The notes beneath the pieces were generated by a model, which made no database searches, was not told the origin of the DNA, and saw only the letters and a list, made by a program, of their open reading frames with translations. Positions 41,557-51,143 of a stretch of 64,000 nt of DNA are shown here, one piece after another (the stretch's first letter is position 1; the number at the start of each line of letters is the position of its first letter). The stretch comes from Streptomyces decoyicus (GTDB lineage: Bacteria; Actinomycetota; Actinomycetes; Streptomycetales; Streptomycetaceae), in the NCBI RefSeq assembly GCF_019880305.1, contig NZ_CP082301.1, positions 5,890,001 through 5,954,000 on the forward strand, written 5' to 3'. The position numbers and the translations under genes are program-made.

Positions 41557-44500
41557 CTAACGCTCCTGATCGTAGGTGCTGCCGGGGCCGTAGCCCTGTT
41601 GGTCATTCTGGGGGACCCCGTTGGGGTCCGTTCCGACGTTGCGTCCCTGCTGGACTCCGCGGCGCAGGTTACTCAGCCTGCCGCGGACGTCCTCCGGGGC
41701 GCGGGAGACCTGGGGGCCGCCCTGCGGCGTCTGCTCCGCGGCACCTTCGACCAGGTTGGCCTTGGGCACCCGCCGGGGGAGGCCGGAAGAGGTGACTCCG
41801 CCCGCCTTCGGCTCGCGCAGCTGCTCCGCCCGCTCCCAGCGATCATCGTTGGAGCTGCGCCAGTCGGAGCCGTCCTGGCCGGTCTCCGGCGTGCTCCGTT
41901 GCTGCTGCACCTGCGGTGCCTGCTGGTCGCGGCCTCCGCGGCGCGGAAGGCCGGCGTCCGTCAGCGACGGGGCGTCGCTCGGTGTGGGGCCCGGACGCTC
42001 GAATGGTACGCGCTCGGGCGCGTCAGCGGGAGCGGCAGTTGTATTCCGGTCAGATTCCGCTTCGGTCCCGAAGTAGCCCTCGAATGCGGGGCGTTCGGCC
42101 CATTCGTCCGGCTGTGCCGCTTCGTGGGAGACGAAAGGCTGCTGGCCGGTGGTCTCCGCGAAGCTCGGCTGGCCGAATGCCTGGTTGCCGTGCGACCGGT
42201 CGTCGTAGAGCGGTTGATCGGCTTCCGCATATGCCTGGGACGGGTAGTCCTGGTAGGCACCGCCGGACGGCGCCTCGTCCCGGAAGAGCGGACGCTCGCC
42301 CCCCTGGTACTCGGCTTCCTGCTCACCGGCCGTCTGGGCCTCCAGGGCGGCCCGGCGCTCCTCGCGGAGCAGCGAGCGGCCCACCATGTCCATGTCGCCG
42401 GTGTCCGCGCGGCCGTAGCGGGTGTCGTCGAAGCCCAGCTCGGCGGCGGTGCGCTGATGGTTCTCGTACGACGCCTGCTGGTGCTCGGGAACGATACGGG
42501 AGACCGTGAAGTCGTCCTCGTACTGCTCCTCGCCGCCACCACCGTGGGTGATCGCCTCGGGCAGCATGACCAGGGACGTGGTGCCCGCCTGCTCGCCGGA
42601 GGGGCGCAGCTGCACCCGGATCCCGTGCCGGTCGGCCAGCCGGCCGACCACGAACAGGCCCATGCGCTGGGAGATCGCGGCATCCACGCTCGGCGGGTTG
42701 GCCAGCTTGTGGTTGATGTCCGCGAAGTCCTCGGGGGTGAGCCCGATGCCCTTGTCATGGATCTCGATCATGACCCGGCCGTCGGGCAGCCGGGTCGCGG
42801 CGACCCGCACCTTGGTCTGCGGGGAGGAGAACGTGGTGGCGTTCTCCAGCAGCTCGGACAGCAGGTGCACGAGGTCGGTCACGGCGGTGCCGTGGATCTC
42901 GCTCTCGGGGACGCCGGTGAGCTCGATCCGCTCGTACGACTCGACCTCGGAGGTCGCCGCCCGCAGGACGTCGACCAGCGGCACCGGCTGGTTCCAGCGG
43001 CGGCCGGGTTCCTCGCCCGCGAGGATGAGGAGGTTCTCGCCGTTACGCCGCATACGCGTGGCGAGGTGGTCGAGCCGGAAGAGGCTCTCCAGCTGGTCCG
43101 GGTCCGCCTCGTTGTTCTCCAGGTCGGTGATCAGCTCCAGCTGGCGCTCGATCAGGCCCTGGTTACGGCTCGAGAGGTTGGTGAAGATCGCGTTGACGTT
43201 GCCCCGCAGCAGCGCCTGCTCGGCGGCGAGCCGGACGGCCTCGCGGTGCACCTGGTCGAAGGCGCGGGCGACCTCGCCGATCTCGTCGGTGGTGGAGATC
43301 GGGATGGGCTGCACACGGGTGTCGACCCGGCCCGGGTCGGTCCGCGAGAGCTGGTCGACCAGCATCGGCAGCCGCTGCTCGGCGATGCCGAAGGCGGCGG
43401 TACGCAGCTGGCGCATGTTGCGGCTCATCCGGCGGGCCATCAGACCGGCCACGACGAACGCGATGATCAGCGCGGCCAGCACGATGCCGGAGTCGACGAA
43501 GGTGGACTGCCTGGCGTCCTCGGAGATCTGGGCCGCCTCGTTCACGGCCTTGTCCGCCAGGTCCTTCTCGATGGACCGGTACATGTCGAACTTGCCGGTC
43601 GCGGCCGCGAAGTAGGTGTCGGAGGTGAGGCCCCGCACGCTCAGCGTCTCCGGCGCCGCGCCGGTGGCGATCAGGGTGCCCATCTGGTCGATCGACGGCG
43701 GGGTGCGGAACGGCCGTCCTGCGGCCTGCGCCTGCGACTTCGCCCGTGCGATCTTCTGCTGCGCGGCCTGCTTGAGCTCGCCGGCGTCCTTCTTCAGCCG
43801 CTCGACGTCCTCGGGCGTACCGCCGGAGGTGTACTCGCCGATGGCGATGCCCTCCAGGTAGCGGTACGACGCGAAGGCGGTCAGCTGGAGCTTGTGCTCC
43901 TTGCCGCCCTGCGGGGTCGCCGGGTCGACCAGGAGGTGGGTGCCGATGGAGCGCTGGAGCGACTCGGCGGCCTTGGCCAGCGCGATGGCGTAGACGGTAC
44001 GGCCGTACGAGGTGATGTTGCCGGTGCCCAGGCCGAGCTCGTTGGCGAACTCCATCAGCGGGTGCTGGACCTCGACATAGCCCTCTTCGGTCTGCACTCC
44101 GCGCAGCTTGGAGGTGTAGGCGGCCTGGCGCAGCTTCTGGAGCTTGGGCTCGACCTTCTCGAACACGGCGAGACGGCGCTTGAGGCCCGGCTTGTCCGGT
44201 ATGGCCTTGGCGGCCTCGTGGAAGGTGTCGGCGGCGCTGTCGGTGGCGTCCCGAGCCTGCTGGACGACCGGGTCGTCCTTCTTGCCCTTCAGCAGCGGTG
44301 CCGCGGTGCGGTCCCGCTCATCGATCAGGGCGGTGCTGTAGGAAGCCGCGGCGCGCACCAGCTTTGCGGTGTTCTCCGCGTCCTGCGCTTCCTGCCAGGT
44401 GCCGAACGAGCTGTCCACCCGCAGACCGCCGAAGACCAGGGCGACCAGCACGGGGATCAGCAGAATGGCGTTCAGGCGGGTCGCCACGCGCCAGTTGCGC

Positions 44501-44643
44501 GGGGAGTACTTGCCGCCACTTACCGGAGGCTTCGCGACCGTATTTTCGGGCGCGTCGGAAGCCGGTAGGCCACCTCTGGGTGGCGGGGTGAAGTTGCCCC
44601 GCCGCGTTTCCTGCGGCTCGGGGCTCGCCTTGCTTCGCCTCAC
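41557..44643 (-). CDS. cvnA: Conservon sensor histidine kinase-like protein CvnA (first set)
   Basis: A 1028-residue membrane sensor. Transmembrane segments lie near residues 55-75 (LNAILLIPVLVALVFGG) and 385-405 (SGIVLAALIIAFVVAGLM), enclosing an extracellular nitrate/nitrite-sensor (NIT) type domain. Then come HAMP, a phosphoacceptor-like helix region and a HATPase with LLSELLENATTFSSP, DKGIGL and RMGLFVVGRLADRHGI. The C-terminal about 330 residues are disordered and Gln/Pro/Asp-rich. In known Cvn systems CvnA does not act through an ordinary response regulator but sits with CvnB-C-D. GTG start. Confidence 0.95.
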   Translation of the reverse strand: MRRSKASPEPQETRRGNFTPPPRGGLPASDAPENTVAKPPVSGGKYSPRNWRVATRLNAILLIPVLVALVFGGLRVDSSFGTWQEAQDAENTAKLVRAAASYSTALIDERDRTAAPLLKGKKDDPVVQQARDATDSAADTFHEAAKAIPDKPGLKRRLAVFEKVEPKLQKLRQAAYTSKLRGVQTEEGYVEVQHPLMEFANELGLGTGNITSYGRTVYAIALAKAAESLQRSIGTHLLVDPATPQGGKEHKLQLTAFASYRYLEGIAIGEYTSGGTPEDVERLKKDAGELKQAAQQKIARAKSQAQAAGRPFRTPPSIDQMGTLIATGAAPETLSVRGLTSDTYFAAATGKFDMYRSIEKDLADKAVNEAAQISEDARQSTFVDSGIVLAALIIAFVVAGLMARRMSRNMRQLRTAAFGIAEQRLPMLVDQLSRTDPGRVDTRVQPIPISTTDEIGEVARAFDQVHREAVRLAAEQALLRGNVNAIFTNLSSRNQGLIERQLELITDLENNEADPDQLESLFRLDHLATRMRRNGENLLILAGEEPGRRWNQPVPLVDVLRAATSEVESYERIELTGVPESEIHGTAVTDLVHLLSELLENATTFSSPQTKVRVAATRLPDGRVMIEIHDKGIGLTPEDFADINHKLANPPSVDAAISQRMGLFVVGRLADRHGIRVQLRPSGEQAGTTSLVMLPEAITHGGGGEEQYEDDFTVSRIVPEHQQASYENHQRTAAELGFDDTRYGRADTGDMDMVGRSLLREERRAALEAQTAGEQEAEYQGGERPLFRDEAPSGGAYQDYPSQAYAEADQPLYDDRSHGNQAFGQPSFAETTGQQPFVSHEAAQPDEWAERPAFEGYFGTEAESDRNTTAAPADAPERVPFERPGPTPSDAPSLTDAGLPRRGGRDQQAPQVQQQRSTPETGQDGSDWRSSNDDRWERAEQLREPKAGGVTSSGLPRRVPKANLVEGAAEQTPQGGPQVSRAPEDVRGRLSNLRRGVQQGRNVGTDPNGVPQNDQQGYGPGSTYDQER

Positions 44644-45003
44644 TCGACCAACAACCTCTCGGCGCCGGCACTCATTTGCTGTGCCGTTTCTTCTGGGCGT
44701 TCCTACTCCGGAGTTCAGCGAATTTCAGCACGTCAGGGCGGTGCGTTCCAAACACTGGGTAAAGCTGGAGCAGGGGCGAAAGGCCCTTAGATAAAAGGGG
44801 CGTTAAGGGCGAGCCGCGCCAAAGTGCAAGAGAATTGTGAGCGCAGCGAAGCCAGGCATGCGCACGGGGTGTCGAAAGCCCGCTGATTCACTGTCGAAAC
44901 GTTATGAAGCAAATTTGTGGGCGTGTCGAAGGACACAGATCCACTCACGGATGCCGGGAACCCGTCCAGGGCAGGGGGTGTGCCCCCCGGTGATAACTGC
45001 CGT
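44644..45003. other. Intergenic region between the two conservons
   Basis: About 360 bases, without a gene. It must contain the promoter of the first conservon. No clear -35/-10 or palindrome was recognised; the lower GC content near 44700-44900 is consistent with a promoter region. Confidence 0.5.
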
Positions 45004-45033
45004 ACGGCCCGCCCCCGATGCGGGGCGGGCCGT
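45004..45033 (-). terminator. Terminator of the second conservon
   Basis: ACGGCCCGCCCC pairs with GGGGCGGGCCGT (12 bp) across CGATGC, eight bases after the stop of the minus-strand cvnD ending at 45041. Confidence 0.8.
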
Positions 45034-45040
45034 CGGTGGG

Positions 45041-45634
45041 CTACTGGAGCCGCGCCATCAGCGCGTGCTCCACGAGCGTGATGAGCGCGCTCTTGGCCTC
45101 GCCCCGGTGCCGGGCGTCGGTCATGATGATCGGGGCCCCCGGGCCGATCTGAAGCGCCTCGCGCACCTCGTCCGGCGTGTGGGGCTGGTAGCCCTCGAAA
45201 CCGTTGAGGGCGATGACGAACGGCAGACCGCTGTTCTCGAAGTAGTCGACCGCCGCAAAACAGTCGGCGAGACGGCGGGTGTCGACCAGCACCACCGCGC
45301 CGATGGCGCCACGGACCAGGTCGTCCCACATGAACCAGAAACGGTCCTGGCCCGGCGTACCGAAGAGGTACAGGATCAGGTCCTGGTCCAGCGTGATCCG
45401 GCCGAAGTCCATCGCCACGGTCGTGGTCGTCTTGTCCGGCGCGTGCGTGAGGTCGTCGATCCCCGCCGAAGCGGAAGTCATCACGGCCTCCGTGCGCAGC
45501 GGATCGATCTCTGAGACGGCCCCGACGAACGTGGTCTTGCCCACGCCGAAGCCGCCCGCCACCACGATCTTGGCAGAGGTCGTGGCGGGGGCTCTGTTCC
45601 CGTCGGAACCGCTGTCAGAGCTTGCGAAGTCCAC
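45041..45634 (-). CDS. cvnD: Conservon GTP-binding protein CvnD (second set)
   Basis: A 197-residue paralogue of the CvnD at 39899-40477 with the same P-loop GGFGVGKTTFVG, FGTPGQDRF and ALNGF motifs. It differs mainly in the first 20 and last 60 residues. The start overlaps cvnC by 20 bases, as in the first set. The gene pair shares a long identical DNA tract although flanking parts differ. Confidence 0.95.
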   Translation of the reverse strand: MDFASSDSGSDGNRAPATTSAKIVVAGGFGVGKTTFVGAVSEIDPLRTEAVMTSASAGIDDLTHAPDKTTTTVAMDFGRITLDQDLILYLFGTPGQDRFWFMWDDLVRGAIGAVVLVDTRRLADCFAAVDYFENSGLPFVIALNGFEGYQPHTPDEVREALQIGPGAPIIMTDARHRGEAKSALITLVEHALMARLQ

Positions 45635-46025
45635 TGAGCACCCTCTCGAGCAAGGTCACATCCGGCGTGCCGCCGGCCTCACCACTGCCACCGGGCTGGT
45701 GGATCGCCACCATCCCGGCCTCTGCCAGGTCCGCGACCAGAATCCGCGCCACACCCAGCGGGATGTGCAACAGCGCGGAGACCTCGGCAACCGACTTCAC
45801 CTCACGGCACAGGTGGCAGATCCGCTGGTGCTCGGGCAGCAGCCCGGGCAGCTGAGAGGGGTCGGCGGTCGTGCTGACCAGCGCCTCGATGGCGAGCTGG
45901 TAGCGCGGCCTGGTCCGGCCTCCGGTCATGGCGTACGGGCGCACCAGCGGCTGGTCACCTTCGCTCCCGTACGGCGCTTGGCTGTACGCGCCGTACGGGC
46001 CGGAAGTGGCAGGTGGCGGGGTCAT
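45615..46025 (-). CDS. cvnC: Conservon DUF742 protein CvnC (second set)
   Basis: A 136-residue CvnC with a short Pro/Gly/Tyr-rich N-terminus and the complete DUF742 domain (LVRPYAMTGGRTRPRYQLAIEALVSTT; VAEVSALLHIPLGVARILVADLAEAGMVAIH). The ATG at 46025 has CCGGAGGACCC upstream. It is 60 residues shorter than the first-set CvnC because the disordered N-terminal region is much reduced. Confidence 0.93.
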   Translation of the reverse strand: MTPPPATSGPYGAYSQAPYGSEGDQPLVRPYAMTGGRTRPRYQLAIEALVSTTADPSQLPGLLPEHQRICHLCREVKSVAEVSALLHIPLGVARILVADLAEAGMVAIHQPGGSGEAGGTPDVTLLERVLSGLRKL

Positions 46026-46129
46026 GGGTCCTCCGGGCGGGACAACTGACTGTCGTCGGGTTGGGCCGGTGGGGGGTGCGGCACATGGGTGGGTGGGGTG
46101 CTGAACGGTGCGGCGCTGCGGGCGCCGCG

Positions 46130-46543
46130 TCAGTGCAGCAGGCTGCCCTGCAGTTCGGCGCGGAGGTCGGGCGTCAGGACCGTGCCTGCGCGGTCGACCA
46201 GCAGCGCCATTTCGTAGCCGACCAGGCCGATGTCGCACTCGGGGTGTGCGAGCACGGCCAGTGACGATCCGTCCGAGACCGACATGATGAAGAGGAACCC
46301 CCGCTCCATCTCCACGACGGTCTGGTTGACCGTTCCCCCTTCGAAGATGCGGGAGGCGCCGGAGGTCAGCGAGGTCAGGCCGGAGGCCACCGCCGCCAAC
46401 TGATCGGCACGGTCGCGAGGGAAGCCCTCGGACATCGCGAGGAGCAGCCCGTCCGCGGAGACCACCACCGTGTGCGACACCCCGGGGGTGTTGTCCACGA
46501 AGTTGGTGATCAACCAGTTCAGATTCTGCGCCGCCTGGCTCAT
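46130..46543 (-). CDS. cvnB: Conservon roadblock/LC7 protein CvnB (second set)
   Basis: A 137-residue protein almost identical to the first-set CvnB (a few substitutions, for example SVNQTVV versus TVNQTVV). ATG at 46543, 10 bases after the cvnA stop. DNA identity to the first copy is high but not perfect, with scattered third-position changes. Confidence 0.95.
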   Translation of the reverse strand: MSQAAQNLNWLITNFVDNTPGVSHTVVVSADGLLLAMSEGFPRDRADQLAAVASGLTSLTSGASRIFEGGTVNQTVVEMERGFLFIMSVSDGSSLAVLAHPECDIGLVGYEMALLVDRAGTVLTPDLRAELQGSLLH

Positions 46544-46552
46544 CGGACTCAA

Positions 46553-49500
46553 CTAACGCTCCTGCTGGTGAGTGGGATCGACAACGCCGTGGGTGCCGGT
46601 GGACGACGACCCGGCCTGCCGGCCTTGCTGGATACCCCGACGGAGATTGGTCAGCCGCCCCCGCACCTCATTGGGCGCGCGCGAGACCTGCGGACCGCTC
46701 TGGTTGGACTGCTGTTGCGCGGTGCCCGCGACGAGGTTCGCGCGCGGGACCCGGCGGGGCAGCCCGGAGGTGGTGATGCCACCAGCGGCGGGCTGGCGGA
46801 TCTGCTCCGCCTGCCGCCAGGTCTCGTCGTTCGGCGAACTGCGCCACTGGGGCGACTCGGCCGGCGCCGCGTTGCGCGCACCGTTGACCGGTGCGTCGTT
46901 GCGGGCGCCGCCGCGTGCGTCGCCGTCCTGTGCGGACCCGCGGCGGGGCAGCCGGGGAGCCTCGGGCTCGGCGTCACCCTGGGGCGGCACGCCGGCCGCG
47001 GCGGCCGCGGGGGTGTTGAACCAGTTGGACTCGATGGTGTCGAAGATCGGCGTACGGCCGTCCCCGGGACCGGCGTCCGCGCCGCCGAGCACATCGGCGG
47101 ACGGCGCACCGCCCTCCTGCGGCTGCTGCACCGGGAACTGCCCGGTGCCCTGCGACTCGTCGGCGTACGCGCCGCGGTCGCTGCCGGGCCGCTGGTACTG
47201 CCCGGCGTCGCCACCGGGCCGCTGGTACTGCCCGGTGTCGCTACTGGGCCGCTGGTACTGGCCGGTCTCGCTGCTCGGCCGCTCGTACTGGCCGGTGTCG
47301 CTGTCGGTCTGCGGCGACCGGGGCGTCTCGTACTGGCCGGTGTCGTACCGGTCGTACTGCCCGGTCTCGTACCGACCCGTGTCGTACTGGCCCGTGTCGC
47401 TGTCCGGCAGGGCGAACTGCCCGGTGTCACCGGGCTCGTTGCCCGCACCCCGGCCGGCCGGACGCGCGCCCTGCGGGCCGCGTCCGCCCTGGGAGCCGTC
47501 CGCGGCGGGCGGCGGACCGTTGAAGTCGGGACGGGCGAACGCCGCGGTGTCACCGGGGCCGCCGCTCGGCGCGGGCCGCTCGAAGCTGCCGGTGCTCTCC
47601 GGCTCCTCGTGGCCACGCGGCTGGTCCTGCGCGTCGCGGGGCGCCAGCGGCCAGTCGTCGGAGCCGCCGCGCTCACGGCGCGCGCCCCAGCTGGTACCGC
47701 CGGGCTGCTGAGCACCCTGGCCGCCCTGGCCGCCGGCGGGCGGACCGCCGGGCAGCTCGGCCGCGGGACCCCGCGCCGGCAGCTGGGGACGCTCCTCGCG
47801 GCGCGGCGCGCCGGTGGGCGGAGCCACGGTGGGCGCCGGGCCGTTGTCCGCGCCGCGGGTGGGCAGCGAGGGACGCGAACCGGTGGGGCGTCCCGCGGGC
47901 GGGCGGGCATCGCCGCCCCGCGCCGGGGCGCCGGGGGAGCCTGCGCCGGGAGGCGCCGTACGGCCGGACGGTGCCGAGGCACCGAAGGCGTTCGGGGCAC
48001 CGCCGCCGGGACCGCCGCGGCCGGGCAGCGCGGGGCGCCCGCCGGACGCGGGGCCGGAACCGACCTGGCCGCGCGGCTGGAGCCCCGCGAGCCGGCTGGC
48101 GGGCGCGCCGCCGACGTCACCGCCACCGCTCTTCGCGGTGCTCGGTACCGGCTTCTTGCCGCCCTGGGCGAGGTCCACCGGCAGCATGACCAGCGCGGTG
48201 GTGCCGCCGGAGTCGGAGGGCCGCAGCTGGATACGGATGCCGTGCCGCAGCGACAGGCGGCCGACCACGAACAGACCCATGCGCCGGGACACCGAGACGT
48301 CCACGGTCGGCGGGCTGGCGAGCCGCTCGTTGATGGACGACAGATCCTCGGGCGACAGGCCGATACCGGTGTCGTGGATCTCGACCAGCACCCGGCCGTC
48401 GGGCAGCGCGTGACCGGTGACCTTGACCTTGGTCTGCGGCGAGGAGAACGAGGTGGCGTTCTCCAGCAGCTCGGCGAGGAGGTGCACGAGGTCGTTGACG
48501 ACCCGGCCGGCGACCTCGGTCTGCGGAACGGCGTTGAGCTCGATCCGCTCGTACTGCTCCACCTCGGAGGCGGCGGCACGAAGGACGTCGACCAGCGGGA
48601 CGGGCCGCGTCCACCGGCGACCCGGCTCCTCACCGGCGAGGACCAGGAGGTTCTCACCGTTACGGCGCATGCGGGTGGCGAGGTGGTCGAGCTTGAAGAG
48701 GGAGGACAGCTGGTCCGGGTCGGCCTCGCGGGACTCCAGTTCGGAGATCAGCGAGAGCTGACGCTGGATCAGGCCCTGCGAACGGCGCGAGAGGTTGGTG
48801 AACATCGCGTTGACGTTGCCCCGCAGCAGCGCCTGCTCGGAGGCGAGGCGGACCGCCTCGCGGTGCACGTCGTCGAAGGCCGCGGCCACCCGGCCGATCT
48901 CGTCCCGGCTGTGCACACCGACCGACTCGACGGAGGTGTCCACGTCCTGCGGGTCCGACTCGGACAGCTGCTTGACCAGCTCGGGCAGGCGGTCCTGGGC
49001 GACCTTCTGCGCGGTGTCCTGGAGCCGGCGCAGCGAGCGGACCATGGACCGCGCCACGACGAACGCGCCGACCAGCGAGACACCGAGGACGAGCAGGATC
49101 AGCGCACCGCTGATGATCGCGGACTGGGTGGCCTCGTTGCGCAGCTCGCGGGACTTCTGCTCCATCTCCGAGAGCAGCGTGGTCTCGATCCGCGACATCT
49201 CGTCGATCTTGACGGTGTCGGAGTCGTACCAGTCGAGGTACCGGTAGTCCTGGCTGCGGATGCCGGCGCCGCTGGCGAAGGCCCGGTGCGCGAAGGCGAC
49301 CGCGGCCTTGATCTCGTCGTTGTTGCCGTCCAGGCCGCGGGTGAGCGCGCCGGCGTTGTTGGTGTAGATCTGCGAGAAGCGGTCGCGGGCCGCCTTCTCG
49401 CTGTCCTCGGCGTTACGGCCGGCCAGCCGGTCGTTGGAGGAAAGCTGCGGGCCGCCCTTGTGGGCGAGGCCGGCACTGACCAGGGCCCGCTGGATCGACG

Positions 49501-50278
49501 CGTACTCCTTGGCCGACGAGAACGCCGCCAGCGCACGGGTACTGCGGATCATCTCCGGGTTGCTGGTCGCCTGCGCCATGTCCTGGGACAGGTCCAGCAG
49601 CGACTTGATCAGCTGGTTGTAGCTGGTGACGGTCCGCGCGGAGTTGTCGCCGTCCTTGTAGGCGTTGCCGCGGATCTCGTTGAGGGTGTTGAGCTGGCGG
49701 CCGATCTCCAGGACGGTCGCCCGGACACCGGCCATCGTGGCGTCCTGGCCCTGGATGTCGCCGGTGGCCTGGTTGAACGACAGCTTGGCGCGGTCGGTCG
49801 CCTCACGGGGCGCGACGACGTTCGCATCGTCCTTGGAGTTGCCGCTGCCGGCCAGCGGACCGGCCGACTTGTCCCGCTCCACCTGCAACGCGTCGGCGAG
49901 CTCGGTCGCCTGCCGCGTCATCTCGGTGAGCAGCTGCATCTTGTCGAGCTGGTCGATGTTGTCCAGCGATGTGCCGATGCGCATGCCGCCCAGCGTGGTC
50001 GCGGCGACCACGGGGAGCGCGAGCAGGGAGACCAGGCGGGTACTGATGCGCCAGTTGCGCAGCGCTATTCGCGAACCGGGGCCACTCGCGCCCTTCGGCG
50101 CCTTGGCCTTACTGTCCGCGGCGTCATTGCCCGGCGCCTGACCGCCTCCGTCGACGGGCAGAGTGCCCCCGGCGGAACCGTTGCTCTGGGCGCGCTGGGG
50201 CGAGGAGGCGCGGTCTGTCCCGCCGCGCAGCTCCGGGTCCGCCGCAGCGCTGCCATCCCTCTTGAAACGTCCCTGCAC
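46553..50278 (-). CDS. cvnA: Conservon sensor histidine kinase-like protein CvnA (second set)
   Basis: A 1241-residue sensor, about 210 residues longer than its neighbour. A first membrane segment (LVSLLALPVVAATTLGGM) lies near residues 85-105 and a second (SAIISGALILLVLGVSLVGAFVVARSMV) near 390-415, with a NIT-like domain between and HAMP after. The ATPase core has LLAELLENATSFSSP, DTGIGL and RMGLFVVGRLSLRHGI. The C-terminal about 500 residues are disordered and include DTGQY repeats. GTG start at 50278. In Streptomyces such tandem conservons influence morphology and antibiotic production. Confidence 0.95.
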   Translation of the reverse strand: MQGRFKRDGSAAADPELRGGTDRASSPQRAQSNGSAGGTLPVDGGGQAPGNDAADSKAKAPKGASGPGSRIALRNWRISTRLVSLLALPVVAATTLGGMRIGTSLDNIDQLDKMQLLTEMTRQATELADALQVERDKSAGPLAGSGNSKDDANVVAPREATDRAKLSFNQATGDIQGQDATMAGVRATVLEIGRQLNTLNEIRGNAYKDGDNSARTVTSYNQLIKSLLDLSQDMAQATSNPEMIRSTRALAAFSSAKEYASIQRALVSAGLAHKGGPQLSSNDRLAGRNAEDSEKAARDRFSQIYTNNAGALTRGLDGNNDEIKAAVAFAHRAFASGAGIRSQDYRYLDWYDSDTVKIDEMSRIETTLLSEMEQKSRELRNEATQSAIISGALILLVLGVSLVGAFVVARSMVRSLRRLQDTAQKVAQDRLPELVKQLSESDPQDVDTSVESVGVHSRDEIGRVAAAFDDVHREAVRLASEQALLRGNVNAMFTNLSRRSQGLIQRQLSLISELESREADPDQLSSLFKLDHLATRMRRNGENLLVLAGEEPGRRWTRPVPLVDVLRAAASEVEQYERIELNAVPQTEVAGRVVNDLVHLLAELLENATSFSSPQTKVKVTGHALPDGRVLVEIHDTGIGLSPEDLSSINERLASPPTVDVSVSRRMGLFVVGRLSLRHGIRIQLRPSDSGGTTALVMLPVDLAQGGKKPVPSTAKSGGGDVGGAPASRLAGLQPRGQVGSGPASGGRPALPGRGGPGGGAPNAFGASAPSGRTAPPGAGSPGAPARGGDARPPAGRPTGSRPSLPTRGADNGPAPTVAPPTGAPRREERPQLPARGPAAELPGGPPAGGQGGQGAQQPGGTSWGARRERGGSDDWPLAPRDAQDQPRGHEEPESTGSFERPAPSGGPGDTAAFARPDFNGPPPAADGSQGGRGPQGARPAGRGAGNEPGDTGQFALPDSDTGQYDTGRYETGQYDRYDTGQYETPRSPQTDSDTGQYERPSSETGQYQRPSSDTGQYQRPGGDAGQYQRPGSDRGAYADESQGTGQFPVQQPQEGGAPSADVLGGADAGPGDGRTPIFDTIESNWFNTPAAAAAGVPPQGDAEPEAPRLPRRGSAQDGDARGGARNDAPVNGARNAAPAESPQWRSSPNDETWRQAEQIRQPAAGGITTSGLPRRVPRANLVAGTAQQQSNQSGPQVSRAPNEVRGRLTNLRRGIQQGRQAGSSSTGTHGVVDPTHQQER
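47181..47300 (-). repeat. Four 30-bp tandem repeats in cvnA (second set)
   Basis: Units at 47181-47210, 47211-47240, 47241-47270 and 47271-47300 share GGCCGCTGGTACTGCCCGGT with small changes; they encode (S/G)(D/E)TGQYQRP-like repeats in frame. Shorter DTGQY/ETGQY copies continue to about 47420. Confidence 0.85.
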
Positions 50279-50869
50279 TAGCGTCGCAACCTCTGGACCA
50301 GGCGTCCCACCTCGGCGGGACGGTGTCGAGTCTTATGGGGGACCGCTGAGTCCCCCATGGCGGTCGTGAATGACCGGCGGGCTGCTCTCTCTGGCCGAGA
50401 GAACGGCACCACCGCGCGGCGCTACGTTGCGCCCTGCGCGCCGGCTGAAACGTGCGGCGGTCCGTGGAATTCCAGCACAGTGCAGGATCTCCAACAAGAG
50501 CGGAGCCGCGCACTGTGACTTGGGTGACGCAATGTACGGAGCGCGTCACGACTTGTAGAACGTTCCCCCGTCCATAACGGACTTTTGTCCGCGAGTCGTT
50601 CGCCCGCGCCGGCTGCCCCAGGTGCGGTGATCGGGAGTGGAACGTGCACTTCAGTCCGCCATTGTCCGATTCGCCCAGGGATGTTGATCATGGGAAATGC
50701 GGCATTTGTCGCACACTTCGTGAGCAAACTCACAAGAAGATCGTTGGGATTCCCCGTACTTCGCAGGGAATAGGCTGCATAGCCTGACGCTTTACACGGT
50801 TGCCCTATGTGACAAGGCAGCTTTCGCCCGGCCCTTTCCCGATCTTTCGATGACGCGAGGCACGCAGCA
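50279..50869. other. Divergent intergenic region upstream of cvnA and a small gene
   Basis: 591 bases without a gene, AT-richer than its surroundings. It must hold the promoters of the second conservon and the small gene. Visible elements are an inverted repeat GTGACGC (50524-50530) / GCGTCAC (50543-50549) and a small hairpin CGGAC-TTTT-GTCCG (50578-50591). Roles are unknown. Confidence 0.5.
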
Positions 50870-51061
50870 GTGAAGACGACGATGATGTTCCGCAACATAG
50901 CCAACCCGCGGCGCACCACCCTGGCCCACCTCAACGACGCCGACGAGCTCGGCACCGAGGTCATCCAGGCGCCGGAGCACACCATCGACCTGCCGGCCCA
51001 GACCGCCAACCCCCGCCGCACCGTCCTGATGGACGCCCCCGCGCAGGACGTCCCGGCGTAA
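50870..51061 (+). CDS. Small hypothetical protein with two NPRRT(T/V)L motifs
   Basis: A 63-residue protein with GTG at 50870 (alternatives are the ATG codons at 50882 and 50885). It contains ANPRRTTLAHL near residue 12 and ANPRRTVLMDA near residue 46, separated by an acidic stretch. There is no membrane segment, signal or cysteine. Such duplicated short motifs may be binding peptides for a partner or a modification site; I recognise no family. It is divergent from the second conservon, and the FAHD gene follows after 82 bases. Confidence 0.65.
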   Translation: MKTTMMFRNIANPRRTTLAHLNDADELGTEVIQAPEHTIDLPAQTANPRRTVLMDAPAQDVPA

Positions 51062-51143
51062 GACGTCGCCGGATCGGCAGCAGCCCCGCGATAGCCTGGA
51101 GTGTCAACTCCGGCCAGTGATCAATGAGGGGCAGCGGCAACCC

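Noticed and set aside
46472..50281. A 1269-residue plus-strand frame opposite the second cvnA
   Set aside because: Its length reflects base composition. The minus strand encodes a complete CvnA in conservon order.
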